Origin: Chamaea fasciata
Taxonomy: Eukaryota; Chordata; Aves; Passeriformes; Sylviidae
Assembly (NCBI GenBank): GCA_029207755.1
Contig: JARCOQ010000003.1
Coordinates: 124,001-188,000 of the forward strand
Length of the DNA stretch: 64,000 bases
Reading direction: 5' to 3'
The notes under the pieces are model-generated. The model saw only the letters and a list, made by a program, of their open reading frames with translations, was not told where the DNA came from and searched no databases. The number at the start of each line of letters is the position of its first letter. The first letter of the stretch is position 1. A program made the translations under genes and the position numbers. Below are positions 47,529 to 59,530 of the stretch, piece after piece.

Positions 47529-48473
47529 CTGCCGGATAAAAAAGTATGTTAGCATCTGACAATATCAGGTAAGACTTGGAATTATTAGCTGAGCAAATAG
47601 TAATAACCACCATCGATAAAGGGTAACCCCACCCCAAGAGGAAAGCTTCCACACACGAAAGTGACATTAACTTTTAGATTCTCTCCCAAATTAACGCTTC
47701 CTCTCGGAAAAGATCACTTTGGAGAGCATGTAGTTTCAAGGAATCATTGCTTTAAGAGACGGCTGCTCCTAAGTGGACGACGAAAAACAAAATGTCCCCG
47801 AGAAAAACACTGGGGCTGTTCCGGTCTTGCAATTATTTCCCTGCAGAGGAATCCAGAAACCACACAGCACTGGGCTGCGCCCATTACAAACACCAGCCCC
47901 TGTGAGCAACGGGATATTGAGGGAAGGCTGTCACTGAACACGACACAGATAAAAATGATACTGGAAGACAAAGAATAGCAGGCGATGGTTAAAAAGCCAC
48001 ACAATACAGTACTATGTTGTAAGCAGTCAGCAATGCTGCACCAGCATTCAGAGTGAAAAATTATTGAACTCTTTGTTCATTCGTCATATTCTGATGAGGA
48101 TAAATTGTGTCCAGCTAAAATAAGAAAAATGAGGTCAACTTTACCAGCAGCTTCCTAGAAATACTGATATATCAGGGAGATACCTAAGAACATTTACTTT
48201 CACCAGACTATTGTTTTGCTTACTTAACTGCTTTTATTGATCCCCTTATTTCCTAAAAGATCTTTTGATAACATTTAAAGAACCTTAACAGCTTGATTTG
48301 GACGGGACGATTGGCTGTGTGTGTCATTAAATCCAGGAACATCTATGAACTGAAAAGAGCATCTCCCACTCGGTAGGTGCTTCTGCCACTGCTACTTCCA
48401 GAAAAAAAAGAAAAAAACCAAACCAAAGCCATAATCAATTATCAGAGTTATCTACACCACAAAGCATTTATTC

Positions 48474-48660
48474 ACAGAACCACAGAGTATCTTGAGCTGG
48501 ACCCACAAGGATCATCCAGTCCAACTCCTGGTCCTGCACAGCCACCCCAACAGTCCCACGCCTGACAGCGCTGCCCAAACCTTCCTGGAGCTCTGGCAGC
48601 CTTGGCCACTGTGACCATTTTCTGGCAACCTTTTGTCGCTTCTTCTCCAGGGTGGGATTG
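48474..48660 (-). mobile_element. CR1 LINE 3' fragment
   Basis: CACAGAACCACAGAGTATCT, GATCATCCAGTCCAACTCCT and CCTGGAGCTCTGGCAGCCTT match another CR1 subfamily 3' region in reverse orientation. It ends close to exon 2 of the URB1-like copy. Confidence 0.85.
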
Positions 48661-48711
48661 TTGGGACTGCAGCCGCCAGTCCCTGAATTACAAGCCCCCT
48701 GTCCAACTTAC

Positions 48712-48851
48712 TTCACTTTCAGGCTTCCTTTCTCCATCGAGAAGCTTGAATATCTCAGCACACTCCATGGAAATTTTCACGTATCCCTCCACGACATCGT
48801 ACACTTGGGCCGATGGCAGCGTCCTGGCGACGGACACGAACGTCTCCAGCC
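48712..48851 (-). pseudogene. URB1: URB1-like exon 2 (intact)
   Basis: 140 bp, acceptor CCTTTGCAG, donor GAA|GTAAGT. Reads GLETFVSVARTLPSAQVYDV, continuing VEGYVKISMECAEIFKLLDG, very close to human URB1. Enters in phase 1, leaves in phase 0. No lesion. Confidence 0.9.
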
Positions 48852-48999
48852 CTGCAAAGGCGCAGCGTCAACCCGGGGCACCGGCGCCCCGTGCAGGGCC
48901 CGCTCCGGCCCGGCCGCGACCCTGAGGGGCCGAGCAGTGCCATGTGCGCCAGCCCCGCCAGCAGCAGCACCGGTGCCACCCACCCCCTGCGACGTGCCC

Positions 49000-51737
49000 C
49001 GGGACAGCCGCCTCCGCCCGGGACGGCGCGGCCGCCTCTGCCCAGCGCAGCCGCCTCAGCCCGGGGCGGCGCGGCGCGGCCGCCTCAGCCCGGGACGGCG
49101 CGGCGCGGCCGCCTCTGCCCGGGACGGCGCGGCGCGGCCGCCCCTGCCCAGCGCAGCCGCCTCCGCCCGGGACGGCGCGGCGCGGCGCGGCCGCCTCCGC
49201 CCGGGACGGCGCGGCGCGGCGCGGCCGCCTCCGCCCGGGACGGCGCGGCGCGGCGCGGCCGCCTCCCCCTGGGACGGCGCGGCCGCCTTTATCCAGCGCA
49301 GCCGCCTCAGCCCGGGACGGCGCGGCCGCCTCAGCCCGGGACGGCGCGGCCGCCTCAGCCCGGGACGGCGCGGCCGCCTTTGTCCAGCGCGGCCCCCTCT
49401 GCCCGGGACGGCGCGGCGCGGCCGCCTCCGCCCGGGACGGCGCGGCGCGGCGCGGCCGCCTCCGCCCGGGACGGCGCGGCGCGGCGCGGCCGCCTCCGCC
49501 CGGGACGGCGCGGCGCGGCCGCCTCCGCCCGGGACGGCGCGGCGCGGCCGCCTCCGCCCGGGACGGCGCGGCGCGGCCGCCTCCGCCCGGGACGGCGCGG
49601 CGCGGCCGCCTCCGCCCGGGACGGCGCGGCGCGGCCGCCTCTGCCCAGCGCAGCCGCCTCCGCCCGGGACGGCGCGGCGCGGCGCGGCCGCCTCCGCCCG
49701 GGACGGCGCGGCCGCCTTTGTCCAGCGCAGCCGCCTCAGCCCGGGACGGCGCGGCCGCCTTTGTCCAGCGCGGCCCCCTCTGCCCGGGACGGCGCGGCGC
49801 GGCCGCCTCCGCCCGGGACGGCGCGGCGCGGCGCGGCCGCCTCCGCCCGGGACGGCGCGGCGCGGCGCGGCCGCCTCCGCCCGGGACGGCGCGGCGCGGC
49901 GCGGCCGCCTCCGCCCGGGACGGCGCGGCGCGGCGCGGCCGCCTCCGCCCGGGACGGCGCGGCGCGGCCGCCTCTGCCCAGCGCAGCCGCCTCCGCCCGG
50001 GACGGCGCGGCCGCCTTTGTCCAGCGCAGCCGCCTCAGCCCGGGACGGCGCGGCGCGGCCGCCTCCGCCCGGGACGGCGCGGCGCGGCCGCCTCTGCCCA
50101 GCGCAGCCGCCTCCGCCCGGGACGGCGCGGCGCGGCCGCCTCAGCCCGGGACGGCGCGGCGCGGCCGCCTCAGCCCGGGACGGCGCGGCGCGGCCGCCTC
50201 AGCCCGGGACGGCGCGGCGCGGCCGCCTCTGCCCGGGACGGCGCGGCCGCCTCTGCCCAGCGCAGCCGCCTCCGCCCGGGACGGCGCGGCGCGGCGCGGC
50301 CGCCTCCGCCCGGGACGGCGCGGCCGCCTTTGTCCAGCGCAGCCGCCTCAGCCCGGGACGGCGCGGCCGCCTTTGTCCAGCGCGGCCCCCTCTGCCCGGG
50401 ACGGCGCGGCGCGGCCGCCTCCGCCCGGGACGGCGCGGCGCGGCGCGGCCGCCTCCGCCCGGGACGGCGCGGCGCGGCGCGGCCGCCTCCGCCCGGGACG
50501 GCGCGGCGCGGCGCGGCCGCCTCCGCCCGGGACGGCGCGGCGCGGCGCGGCCGCCTCCGCCCGGGACGGCGCGGCGCGGCGCGGCCGCCTCAGCCCGGGA
50601 CGGCGCGGCGCGGCCGCCTCTGCCCGGGACGGCGCGGCGCGGCCGCCTCTGCCCAGCGCAGCCGCCGGCGCCCGGGACGGCGCGGCGCGGCGCGGCCGCC
50701 TCCGCCCGGGACGGCGCGGCGCGGCGCGGCCGCCTCCGCCCGGGACGGCGCGGCGCGGCGCGGCCGCCTCCGCCCGGGACGGCGCGGCGCGGCCGCCTCT
50801 GCCCAGCGCAGCCGCCTCCGCCCGGGACGGCGCGGCGCGGCCGCCTCAGCCCGGGACGGCGCGGCGCGGCCGCCTCAGCCCGGGACGGCGCGGCGCGGCC
50901 GCCTCAGCCCGGGACGGCGCGGCGCGGCCGCCTCTGCCCGGGACGGCGCGGCGCGGCCGCCTCTGCCCGGGACGGCGCGGCGCGGCGCGGCCGCCTCCGC
51001 CCGGGACGGCGCGGCCGCCTTTGTCCAGCGCAGCCGCCTCAGCCCGGGACGGCGCGGCCGCCTTTGTCCAGCGCGGCCCCCTCTGCCCGGGACGGCGCGG
51101 CGCGGCCGCCTCCGCCCGGGACGGCGCGGCGCGGCGCGGCCGCCTCCGCCCGGGACGGCGCGGCGCGGCGCGGCCGCCTCAGCCCGGGACGGCGCGGCGC
51201 GGCCGCCTCTGCCCGGGACGGCGCGGCGCGGCCGCCTCTGCCCAGCGCAGCCGCCGGCGCCCGGGACGGCGCGGCGCGGCGCGGCCGCCTCCGCCCGGGA
51301 CGGCGCGGCGCGGCGCGGCCGCCTCCGCCCGGGACGGCGCGGCGCGGCGCGGCCGCCTCCGCCCGGGACGGCGCGGCGCGGCGCGGCCGCCTCCGCCCGG
51401 GACGGCGCGGCGCGGCGCGGCCGCCTCCGCCCGGGACGGCGCGGCGCGGCGCGGCCGCCTCCGCCCGGGACGGCGCGGCGCGGCGCGGCCGCCTCCGCCC
51501 GGGACGGCGCGGCGCGGCGCGGCCGCCTCCGCCCGGGACGGCGCGGCCCCCGCAGCCCGGGACGGCGCGGCCGCCTCCGCCCGGGACGGCGCGGCCCCCG
51601 CAGCCCGGGACGGCGCGGCCCCCGCAGCCCGGGACGGCGCGGCCGCCTTTGTCCAGCGCAGCCGCCTCAGCCCGGGACGGCGCGGCCGCCTCAGCCCCGG
51701 GACGGCGCGGCCGCCTTTGTCCAGCGCGGCCGCCTCA
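49000..51737. repeat. GC-rich minisatellite in intron 1, NotI-dense
   Basis: Units of about 24-34 bp (core GCCGCCTCCGCCCGGGACGG then CGCGGCGCG) repeat for 2.7 kb, with variants CTCAGCCCGGG, CTCTGCCCAGCGCA and CTTTGTCCAGCGC. Most units contain GCGGCCGC (NotI) and CCCGGG (SmaI). Some multi-unit blocks recur: GCCTTTGTCCAGCGCGGCCC appears near 49373, 49757, 50368 and 51057, so larger segments were copied too. All three plus frames stay open for about 1,040-1,080 codons because no unit variant contains a stop; these are not genes. It lies between exons 1 and 2 of the URB1-like copy. Confidence 0.95.
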
Positions 51738-52060
51738 GGGCGCGCCTTTCCCGCCACGCAGAGCCCCTCACCTTTGGCGGCGGCCGCGGGGTTCCGCAGC
51801 AGCGCCGTGAGGCGGGCGCCATCGAACTCCTCGTCCCGCGGGCCGCAGGCGCCCCGCTCCGCTTCCCGGCCATGCCCGGTTCGGAGCCGGCACGGCGGCA
51901 CCCCGGAATCGCCGCTGCTCCCGCAGGCAGGGGCGGGCGGAGCGGGAGCGGCAGCGGCCCGGAGATATCGCGGCCCGGGCAGGGTGGTGCTCCCGCGGTC
52001 CCGCCCCGGCCGAGTTGTCGGGCCTGCCCAGCGACCGGTGCTCAGGTGAGCAAAAAGAGT
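51738..52060 (-). promoter_or_regulatory. CpG island at URB1-like exon 1
   Basis: Dense CG dinucleotides around the presumed start codon and upstream of it, as expected for a housekeeping promoter such as that of URB1. GGGCGGG-type GC boxes are visible. Whether it is still active cannot be told. Confidence 0.6.
51772..51873 (-). pseudogene. URB1: URB1-like exon 1 (frame break)
   Basis: The only upstream ATG (51873-51871) opens MAGKRSGAPAARGTR, plausible for the basic URB1 N-terminus. The conserved part EEFDGARLTALLRNPAAAAK lies in another frame, which has no ATG upstream. The exon is 102 bp; 103 bp would be needed to join exon 2 in phase, so one base appears lost between the two parts. The donor AAAG|GTGAGG is good. 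The exon sits in a CpG island. Confidence 0.75.
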
Positions 52061-52129
52061 TAAAAATAGTTACCATGGAACGGCACAGAGTCCCCCTCCG
52101 GTTCACAAATTCAGAGTGTGCAGAGCCCG

Positions 52130-52169
52130 TTTTTATACAGTTTTTGGGCTTGGGCAACCGATTACGTCA
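52130..52169 (-). promoter_or_regulatory. TATA and CRE-like pair upstream of exon 1
   Basis: On the minus strand TGACGTAA (52169-52162) is followed 24 bp later by TATAAAAA (52137-52130), pointing toward the URB1-like exon about 260 bp further. A TATA/CRE pair is unusual for a URB1-type CpG promoter and may come from a solo LTR or another element, but no LTR ends can be fixed. Confidence 0.4.
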
Positions 52170-52599
52170 TGGGTTCTTTGTGTGTATGATTCTTGATTCA
52201 TATTCATCTAGGGTCTTTTACGGTTGCAAGTCAGGTGAATAGTTTTTTCCGGGGAGACAGAAGCTTTTGTCCGGGTTTGCTGGAACCGGGTATTGAGATG
52301 TATGTCCTTGACGACAGTCGGGATGATGGCTGTGGGGCGCTGAGCACTCGGCTGACGGTGGCTGATGGCGGTGCTCAGCTCCATCAGCCAGGGGTCACAC
52401 CCTCCTTTCTCTCCGCGATGGGTGATTATCGTCCCTCTCGGCAGAGGAATGTCTTCCAGGAACCCCGCATTCCTTTACGCTTAAGAAAGTGATGTTATCC
52501 AGTAAAACACAAACTAACTCTAAAATATCTACTACACAGGCTTATAAAGTATATTATTAAAAAACCCACGAATTAATCTCAAAACATTCACCTCAATCT

Positions 52600-52775
52600 C
52601 GTTCCACCATCCCTTCCCACCCCCTGCCGTGGGCAGGACACCCAGGCGGCTTTACCTCTAGTTCAGTCAGGCCACAGGGATCCGGGGCAGCCACAGCTTC
52701 TCTGGGCCCTGTGCCAGGGCCTCGGCACCCTCACAGACGAGAATTCCTTCCCAGTATCCCATCTGCAGCAGTCTC
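52600..52775 (-). mobile_element. CR1 LINE fragment
   Basis: CCCCCTGCCGTGGGCAGGAC, GCAGCCACAGCTTCTCTGGG, CCTGTGCCAGGGCCTCGGCA and CTTCCCAGTATCCCATC follow the CR1 3' region in reverse. Its own 3' tip is eroded. Confidence 0.8.
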
Positions 52776-55700
52776 TCTCTTTTGTTTCAGCCTTACAGTT
52801 TTCTTGAAACTTAAATTTATGCAGGTATCCAAATACATTGGCAATTCCAGAAATCGGTAAGCACATAATATGGAAAGTAAATAACATTCTCAAGAGGGAG
52901 TTGCTCTGTTTTTGAGGGGGCGAAAAGAAAGGCTAGTGCTAGCAGAACTAGGGAAAAAAAAATTGATTTAACTCTGTTTTAAAAGGCTTAAAGTACCCAT
53001 ACTGAGATCTTCAAGGTAAAAGTCCTAGTTACCAGGCTTACAAGCCTGATAGTTATCATCACACCATATTTCACGGTTCTAGTATTTTAAAAGTACTGCA
53101 GAATGCTACTGAAAATTATTTTTATTTCAACTTGAAGTGAAATTATTCTCTCCCCTCACTGCCTGTGGAGCTGTTAGAGGCTTCCAGGAGGCTGGGGAAG
53201 CAGACTACGGGTTTCATTTCCAGCCAGGTCACTTCCATGTTCTGCTGGAGTGGACTTTGAAGCCTGTGTCCTTTTCTTTCTCTATTATATCTGACAACTT
53301 TCCTCCCCCGAGTCTGCTTTTTGGCAAGACGCATTTACGGAGGGTCAGTCGAAGACCTCAGGCTCAGAAAAAAATCATATGTTCTGCTGTGCTTACGTGT
53401 GCAACAGATGGGAGCAGCAATGAGTCGAGTAGTAACTTCTGAGCTGCCCGGTTTTTCAGTAAATCAAAATATTCTGTGATTCTTGCCAGATGAACTTATC
53501 ATCATATCCAAGTTACACACACCCCTCTGGCATTTTCAAGGCTAAAAAGCAATTCCTGGTCCCTTGCATGAACCTCAGCTCCCCCCCTTGTTCAAGGAAC
53601 AATTCTAGATACAAGACTAACTGAGCCAAGCGACCCTTTCCTGCCTCAGTTACGTCCTCTGAGGCCTTTACTGTCCTGAACAGAAGGTAAACAGCCAAGC
53701 CCCAGCCCCGCAGTCCTGCCCAACTTGCCTTTGCTCCCAAACCTGAACCTTTTTCTTTGCTGTGGGATTCCTTACTCGTGCAATCCTGAAGACAAATATC
53801 TGATTTGGCAGATGAGACCATTTCTAACACAAAATCTTCACCGAGGTTTCTCTTCTGATTTCAGCCTTAAGCACTCCCGTCCTTCTCAGGCAGCCCCTAT
53901 CTCCAGCCGTTAGCCATGGATCCTTGCTGTTCTATAGCTGACATTGCCACCCCTCAAGTCTCTTGATACGCATTTACATCACTCCGTAACGGCGTCCTCC
54001 TGACCCTTCCCAAACTCAGCCTGATCTCCAGGCCTACAGCCTCTCCCTGCAGATGAGGGACTATGAGAAGGGCTGCAGACAGACCTTTGCATGACCCCAG
54101 CTATACAGCCCATGCTAATCCCAGCCCAAACCTGTCCTGCTGTTGGGATACCCCACTTACAGTTACAGTAACCCCTGTGGTGGTTTCACTTCACTTCATC
54201 TGTGAGTTGCAATCTCCCACCCTTCACTCCTTTGGTAAGAAACGCATTAGTGTCTTAAAATAAATGTTTCTTTTTATGTATAAATTAAGTATAGAAAGCA
54301 TTCAGAGGGAATACATTTAATCCAAAATCGCACCTTAAAACTGTAGCTCTCAGTGTTCGCTCTCAGTTTACACAACTATTACACAGAAAAGTTTCCTTCA
54401 GTTTTTCCCCAAATTTCAAGTGTGATATAGAGCTCTTTGTCAAATCTTCCTGCTTTCCAGCCTTTGGCACCCTGAGGCATGGGATGACAGAAGGAGAGAG
54501 GGTGACGCTGCCCAGGGATGGGCTGACAGGACCACCTCCTCGGCACGGCCTCCCAAGAAGGGAATGCTCCCAACACTATCTCTTCTTTGTCATCACATGT
54601 CCAAATGCCCTGTGCCCTGCACCTCCATGATCCTTGCTGGGATCAGCCCAGTGCCAGCTCACACACTTGGACACAGTCATTGCAGAGCTTGAATTCCAGG
54701 AGTTCGGCATCGAGGAGTCCAGGGTATGTGCAAGGTCCGTGTATGGACCCAGGAGACGAGTGGGCTGGCAAGGCTGAGGTAAAACCACAACTTTTTTTAC
54801 TCTAGATGCTGTAAAACAAAATCATCTCTCCTCCTCTTCTTCCTCCTCCTCCAATCCCGTAGTTATTTCAGCTGGAGTGCAAGGAGTGCATTTTAAGCCT
54901 GACTAATGGCAATTTATCTTCCTCCCACGAGGAATATTAGAGCCTGTCGATATGGGAGGATCTGCCGACCAGGCATTATGAGCATCAGGGGTTTGAGTCA
55001 GAGCATGGGGAGACTCTGGAACTGGGCCGCATGCCCAGGTGCTGAAGATGGGTGGAAAGATCAGAAAAAGAGGGAAGAGGACAGAAAAGTGTCAATGAGC
55101 AGGCTGTGCATAGCCAGAGGAGGCATTTGCTGAGAGCACCTCTGAGTATCTACTGCGATTCTCGGGTATTTCTGTGTACTGAAATCCTTCCCACCTTATA
55201 CACATGGAATAATCTTCAAGCATCATCCAGTCTGAGTTTGACAAAGTCACTGAGTCACAGAATTTACCAGGGAGCCCTTACAGTCTTGATGGGAAAAGCA
55301 GGCACTTATAAGCACTGCAATATCATTTTAAATTTTTGTTATATGCTTCTAATTTCACTGTGCTCAGGTCGAATTAGCCTGAGGTCTGGATCTCAAAACT
55401 ATTAACTCTCACTGATTAGATATTGATACGGGCTATTCTTTTCTGAAACACCATCAGTTTTGCATGCCTTTGCATACCTAACTTGAGACATCTGGAAGCC
55501 CGAGTTTTTCAAGGCTCTTGGAAAAGCCACAGTTTTTTCAGTGTTTTGACATTGATTCTGTGGCTTTGAAAAGCTTCTGTCTTGAATTTCAAGTACGTAG
55601 TCATTGGTCATTTTGGAAAATCTTGTCTTAAATACTTACGGAAGGGGAACAGTGTCATGATAACGACCCATCAGAGGCAGGCTCATAAAACCGTAGTAAA

Positions 55701-56730
55701 GCACTTTGACAAAGAGGGTGATTTCCCTGACCGTGCTCCACCCAGTAACTGTGGCCTAATGTCCTTCCTAACTGAGGGGCAGGACACACAGTCTTTCCCA
55801 CTGTGTCTTTGAAACATCATGTCGGGAAGTGACCAGGGACATTCTCTTGTTTGCAGCAGTAAGCTCTCTGAGATGGGCCATGCCTCTCACTTCATGTCTA
55901 TACAAGTGCCAGGTGCACTGCTAGAAAAAACAATCTGCGTACAGGAGAAGTGCCAGCAAGACTGGCAGCATTCAGGGGGGTGGGGAGCGGGGACCTTCTG
56001 CTGCCTCTCCTGAGGAAACGGAGTGAGGTTTCATTCCAAATGAAACGTGAGGAGACTGGCTTTGCAAACTTCATGGGTCACATCTTCTGTCTCGTGAAGT
56101 GGTGGGGGTCTCTATGGTGTTTTGACTAGTTTGGCCAAGGAGCAGCTCATGATCACCAAACTCAGAACTTGCTTAGCTCAGCTCACTCTCTCTGAAGCAA
56201 GTCAAAAAATAGCAGAAAACAGCAAATCATTCCCCTCCTTCTAAACCTGCTGGGTGGAGTACTTCACTCAGTATTCATTCCAATTTCTATTTACACACAC
56301 AAGAATGTTTCCTAACTCTGGCTCACAGAATTGGTCCTCTCCAGTTCAAATTACAGCACACTTGAAGCTCTTGTTAGATCGTATCATCCATAGCGCCTTG
56401 TGAGAACTTACAGCATCCAAAACAAATTCAGAATTGGAAAAAACTATGGAACAGGCTTCTCTACAACGATTTTCAGCTTGTATCCATAGAAATAGAGGTT
56501 GGATTGGGAAAACTGCGCTCTGTTATTTTAAATAATCAAAATGTAGTGATTACTGTAAGGTATGTGCTTTGTTTTAAGTGGTCTGACACTCATTTCCATA
56601 GAAACAGAGAGAGGATAACAGCCCACTTGTTTGAACTGTCCTGTGGATTCTGTCTGTGTCAGAATGCAGGAATATAAAGCTTTTAAAAATGTGGGAAAGG
56701 CCTGGGGTTTTGTTCTTAATTATGGGGGGT

Positions 56731-56775
56731 TTTTTGGTTGTTTTTTTTTTTTGTTTTTTTTTTTCTTTGTTTTAA
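56731..56775 (+). repeat. T-rich tract
   Basis: GGGGTTTTTTGGTTGTTTTT followed by long T runs interrupted by single G or C. On the minus strand it would read as a poly-A-like tail. Confidence 0.75.
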
Positions 56776-56915
56776 TTCTCAAAAGCCAAAAAGAACATTA
56801 GGGAACTTCTTGGAAATTTTATTCTGGGCGAATAGAATGAAAATGACAAATACCAGCTCTTAAAAAATTACAGGGGAGAAAGCAGGAAGAAAAAGCAGTA
56901 GGATGGGGAGAAGTG

Positions 56916-56956
56916 TACACACACACACAGAGGAATGTGTGTGTGTGTGTGTGTGT
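56916..56956. repeat. (AC)n - 6 bp - (GT)n inverted microsatellite
   Basis: Seven AC units, AGAGGA-type spacer, then about ten GT units. The arms are perfectly complementary, so a single strand can fold into a long hairpin. Confidence 0.9.
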
Positions 56957-58899
56957 AAAAGTATTTCTGAGATATTTTTCTGACAACTCTTGTTATTCTA
57001 CATTAGATCTAGTGATTTTTTTTCACTAATAGAAGATTTTAGACCATCTAACTGAACTATTTTATTTCAAATTACTATTTTCACATTCACTTTCTTTATT
57101 TCACATTGTTTTCTTCTTAACTGACACACTAATTTTATCGGAATTTCCATACACTAAGCAATGATATGAGTTTTGAATTGGCAGTTTGGCTGAAGTTCAA
57201 GGGAAAATGAATATCAAGGAGAAAAAGAAGTGAAGTGCTCAAATTTTGGCTTTGCTTTTTTAAAGCTTCCATGGAACAACACAATTCCTGCATTTCTGGC
57301 ACAGTAAAATAATTCCTCCCCAAGTTCAAAAGAGAGAAACTCACTGAAGCAGATGTGATATCTTTCTTGGATTCTAACTTCTAGACTTTCAAGTGATTTT
57401 TTTCTTTGGGGAAAAAATTAATCCAATTCCTGTTGCTCGTGAGGGAAGGACAAGGCTGAGATTCTGGAATTCTACATGCTGAACATGTCTGGATTAGTTA
57501 TATTGTCTTCCAGCAACTGAATATTGCCAGCTTGTAGAAGCAGCTTTCAAGGCTGTAGCAGAGAGGTGCATTCTGCACATCGTGATAAACACTTGCTCCC
57601 TTCCTGCCTTTGTGTTTTATGCTACTGTCTCCAAGTTTTCTATTCACACACTACCCATCACGGGGGATAGCAGAGATTCGCAAAAATACTTTTTATATTT
57701 TAGGGTACTTGGTTTTTAGGTTAATGTTGAATAGCAAAGTAGCCCCCATTCAGCGGGAAAAGAAAAAGAAAGTGTATACATATATCTCAGTGCCATTCTA
57801 CTGAAAGCATGTCTTCAGTTCCTGTCAGCCACAGTGTCCGTGAGTTTTCCTTCTCCACAGGAAGGCTTCCCTGGAAGATGTGTACAAGCCGGAGCACCCA
57901 GCTGCCTCTTGCGCTGTGCTGTCTTTCAGCCCTCCCCGCTTCACCTCCCTGGAGGTTACCTGCATTTCAAACCTCTCCCAGTTCAGTCATTCCACTTGGA
58001 AACTGCCTTTGCCTTCGGGTTATACTTGCACACTGCCAAAAGAATGCCAGGCTCATTCCTGCGCTTTGGGATGGTCTTTTGCTTACAGCATCACCAGGCT
58101 AGAAAAAGTTACGTTATCTCACTGGGAAGATTCACAAATACTCATCAGGCAACAGCCCTGGCAGACCTTCTGATTCAAAGCCTTTCAAGCACAAGAATGG
58201 GATACTTCCCAGTGATTTTGGATGCTGTCTATATTCTTCTGCATTGATTGCGCTTCAATGACCCCCCACAAAATTTGTTTGAATTTTAAAACCCCGCTGT
58301 GTTAAGAGAATCTTCCCCCACAAAACCGGGGGACAGACAGTAGAAAAGGTTTGACTGCAGCAATTTGCATTAAGTGTCCTTTGCAGGCTTTGACTATTTC
58401 CACCCACCCCTGAAAGAGCCTGGGAGACGGGCATTAACGGCCAATCATTAGGCAATGGCTTTTTGAGATAACAATCAGGCTTGCCTAGTATCAATGAGAC
58501 CTGTTAAAATTAAGTCTTTGCCTTGCAGAGTCACTTTGTGTTGTCATGTGGGATGCTGAGATGTGACACAGCACGTCCTCTTCCCCTAAACAGGTTTAAT
58601 CCCATCTTCTCATAATCTCAAAATTCTGTTTGTCCCTGCCATGGCATCCTGGTTATCAAACCAGCTGCCCAAGACTACGGAGGCATAGTCTGATATATGT
58701 GATACCCCGTTGTTTTTCTGGGTGTTAAAAGGGACAAGGTGAGGAATAAAAGTGGATTCAGATTCAAACACGAAGACCAAGTTGGTCAAAGTTCAGTGTA
58801 ACCTCTGAAAAGAGGGGCCAGACTTTGGAAATTCAAATCTGGATGCATTCCAACTTCAGTTGGAACAGGAGGAGAGGAATAGTTTTAACACAATTAGTT

Positions 58900-59530
58900 T
58901 GGTCCTGTTAGAAATCTATATTATAGGGTTGGCTTTCCGCAAAATGTATGTTATATAAGTAATAATGTTGTAGTAAAAATATAAGTTTTTCTTTTATTTC
59001 TTCTATTAGTAAAGAAAACTAAGCATAGTAATATTCGCTAATATAGTATGCTTAAACTGTCTATTTAGCCAAAATAACATCCAATAAACATATAAAAAAG
59101 ACTCTGCTATTTGCTTAAACTGTCTGTTTGGTCAAAACAACATCCAGTAAACATACAAAAAAACCCCTCTACTATTAATATACCAACTATCAAACATCTA
59201 CCATCTAAAAAAAGCACAAACCAAAGCCCAAATTAAAAGTAATAACAAAAACACAAACAAAACCCACATACTCTAAAAAAGCAACCCCCCAAAAAAGCCA
59301 TACAAAACAATTCCTAAAATATAAAAACTAATTTATAAAAAAATGAATATTCAACAAACTAATGCAATAAAAAAGTATCTAAAGTATAACTTTAATATAG
59401 CAAAGTGTAGACTTAGCTGAGTGCCAAGTCACCCAACCAACCCTATTTTGCTTTTTTAATCTCCCTTATAACTTTATTAAATTTATTTTTAAATTTTACA
59501 TTTTAAAAAAATCTCGTTTTTCACAGTTCC
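58900..59530. other. AT-rich, A/C-biased stretch with a 63-bp duplication
   Basis: The segment starting CTTAAACTGTCTATTTAGCC (59051) is repeated, diverged, 63 bp later at 59114. From about 59180 the plus strand is A and C rich with almost no G. Not assignable. Confidence 0.6.

Larger units (their letters stand above)
37196..51873 (-). pseudogene. URB1: URB1 duplicate, intron-containing, frameshifted and incomplete
   Basis: URB1 (Npa1 in yeast) is a large nucleolar helical-repeat protein needed early in 60S ribosomal subunit assembly; the human protein has about 2,270 residues. Eleven minus-strand exons here read as its first third, in order, with GT/AG borders. Strong landmarks are VYDVVEGYVKISMECAEIF, QFALSFLIAG, GLREEVPPLLQH, SVFYLLMKMFVTS, EGSDGLDEEIG and DLLPSQREPLALCL. 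Frame breaks occur in exons 1, 3 and 4, the DDAE exon and the VLRD exon. About 300 codons are absent between 43.73 and 42.63 kb, where only 1.1 kb separates the flanking exons. The linker between the VLRD and MVDV exons is also not found. Introns are kept, so it arose by DNA duplication, not retroposition. Assembly error is the alternative for single indels but does not explain the missing exons. Confidence 0.85.

Noticed and set aside
48652..52063. Three overlapping plus-strand frames of 1,039-1,078 codons
   Set aside because: They arise because the GC-rich minisatellite lacks stop codons in all registers. The proteins are simple RPPPPGTARRG-type repeats, and the frames overlap real URB1-like exons on the other strand.
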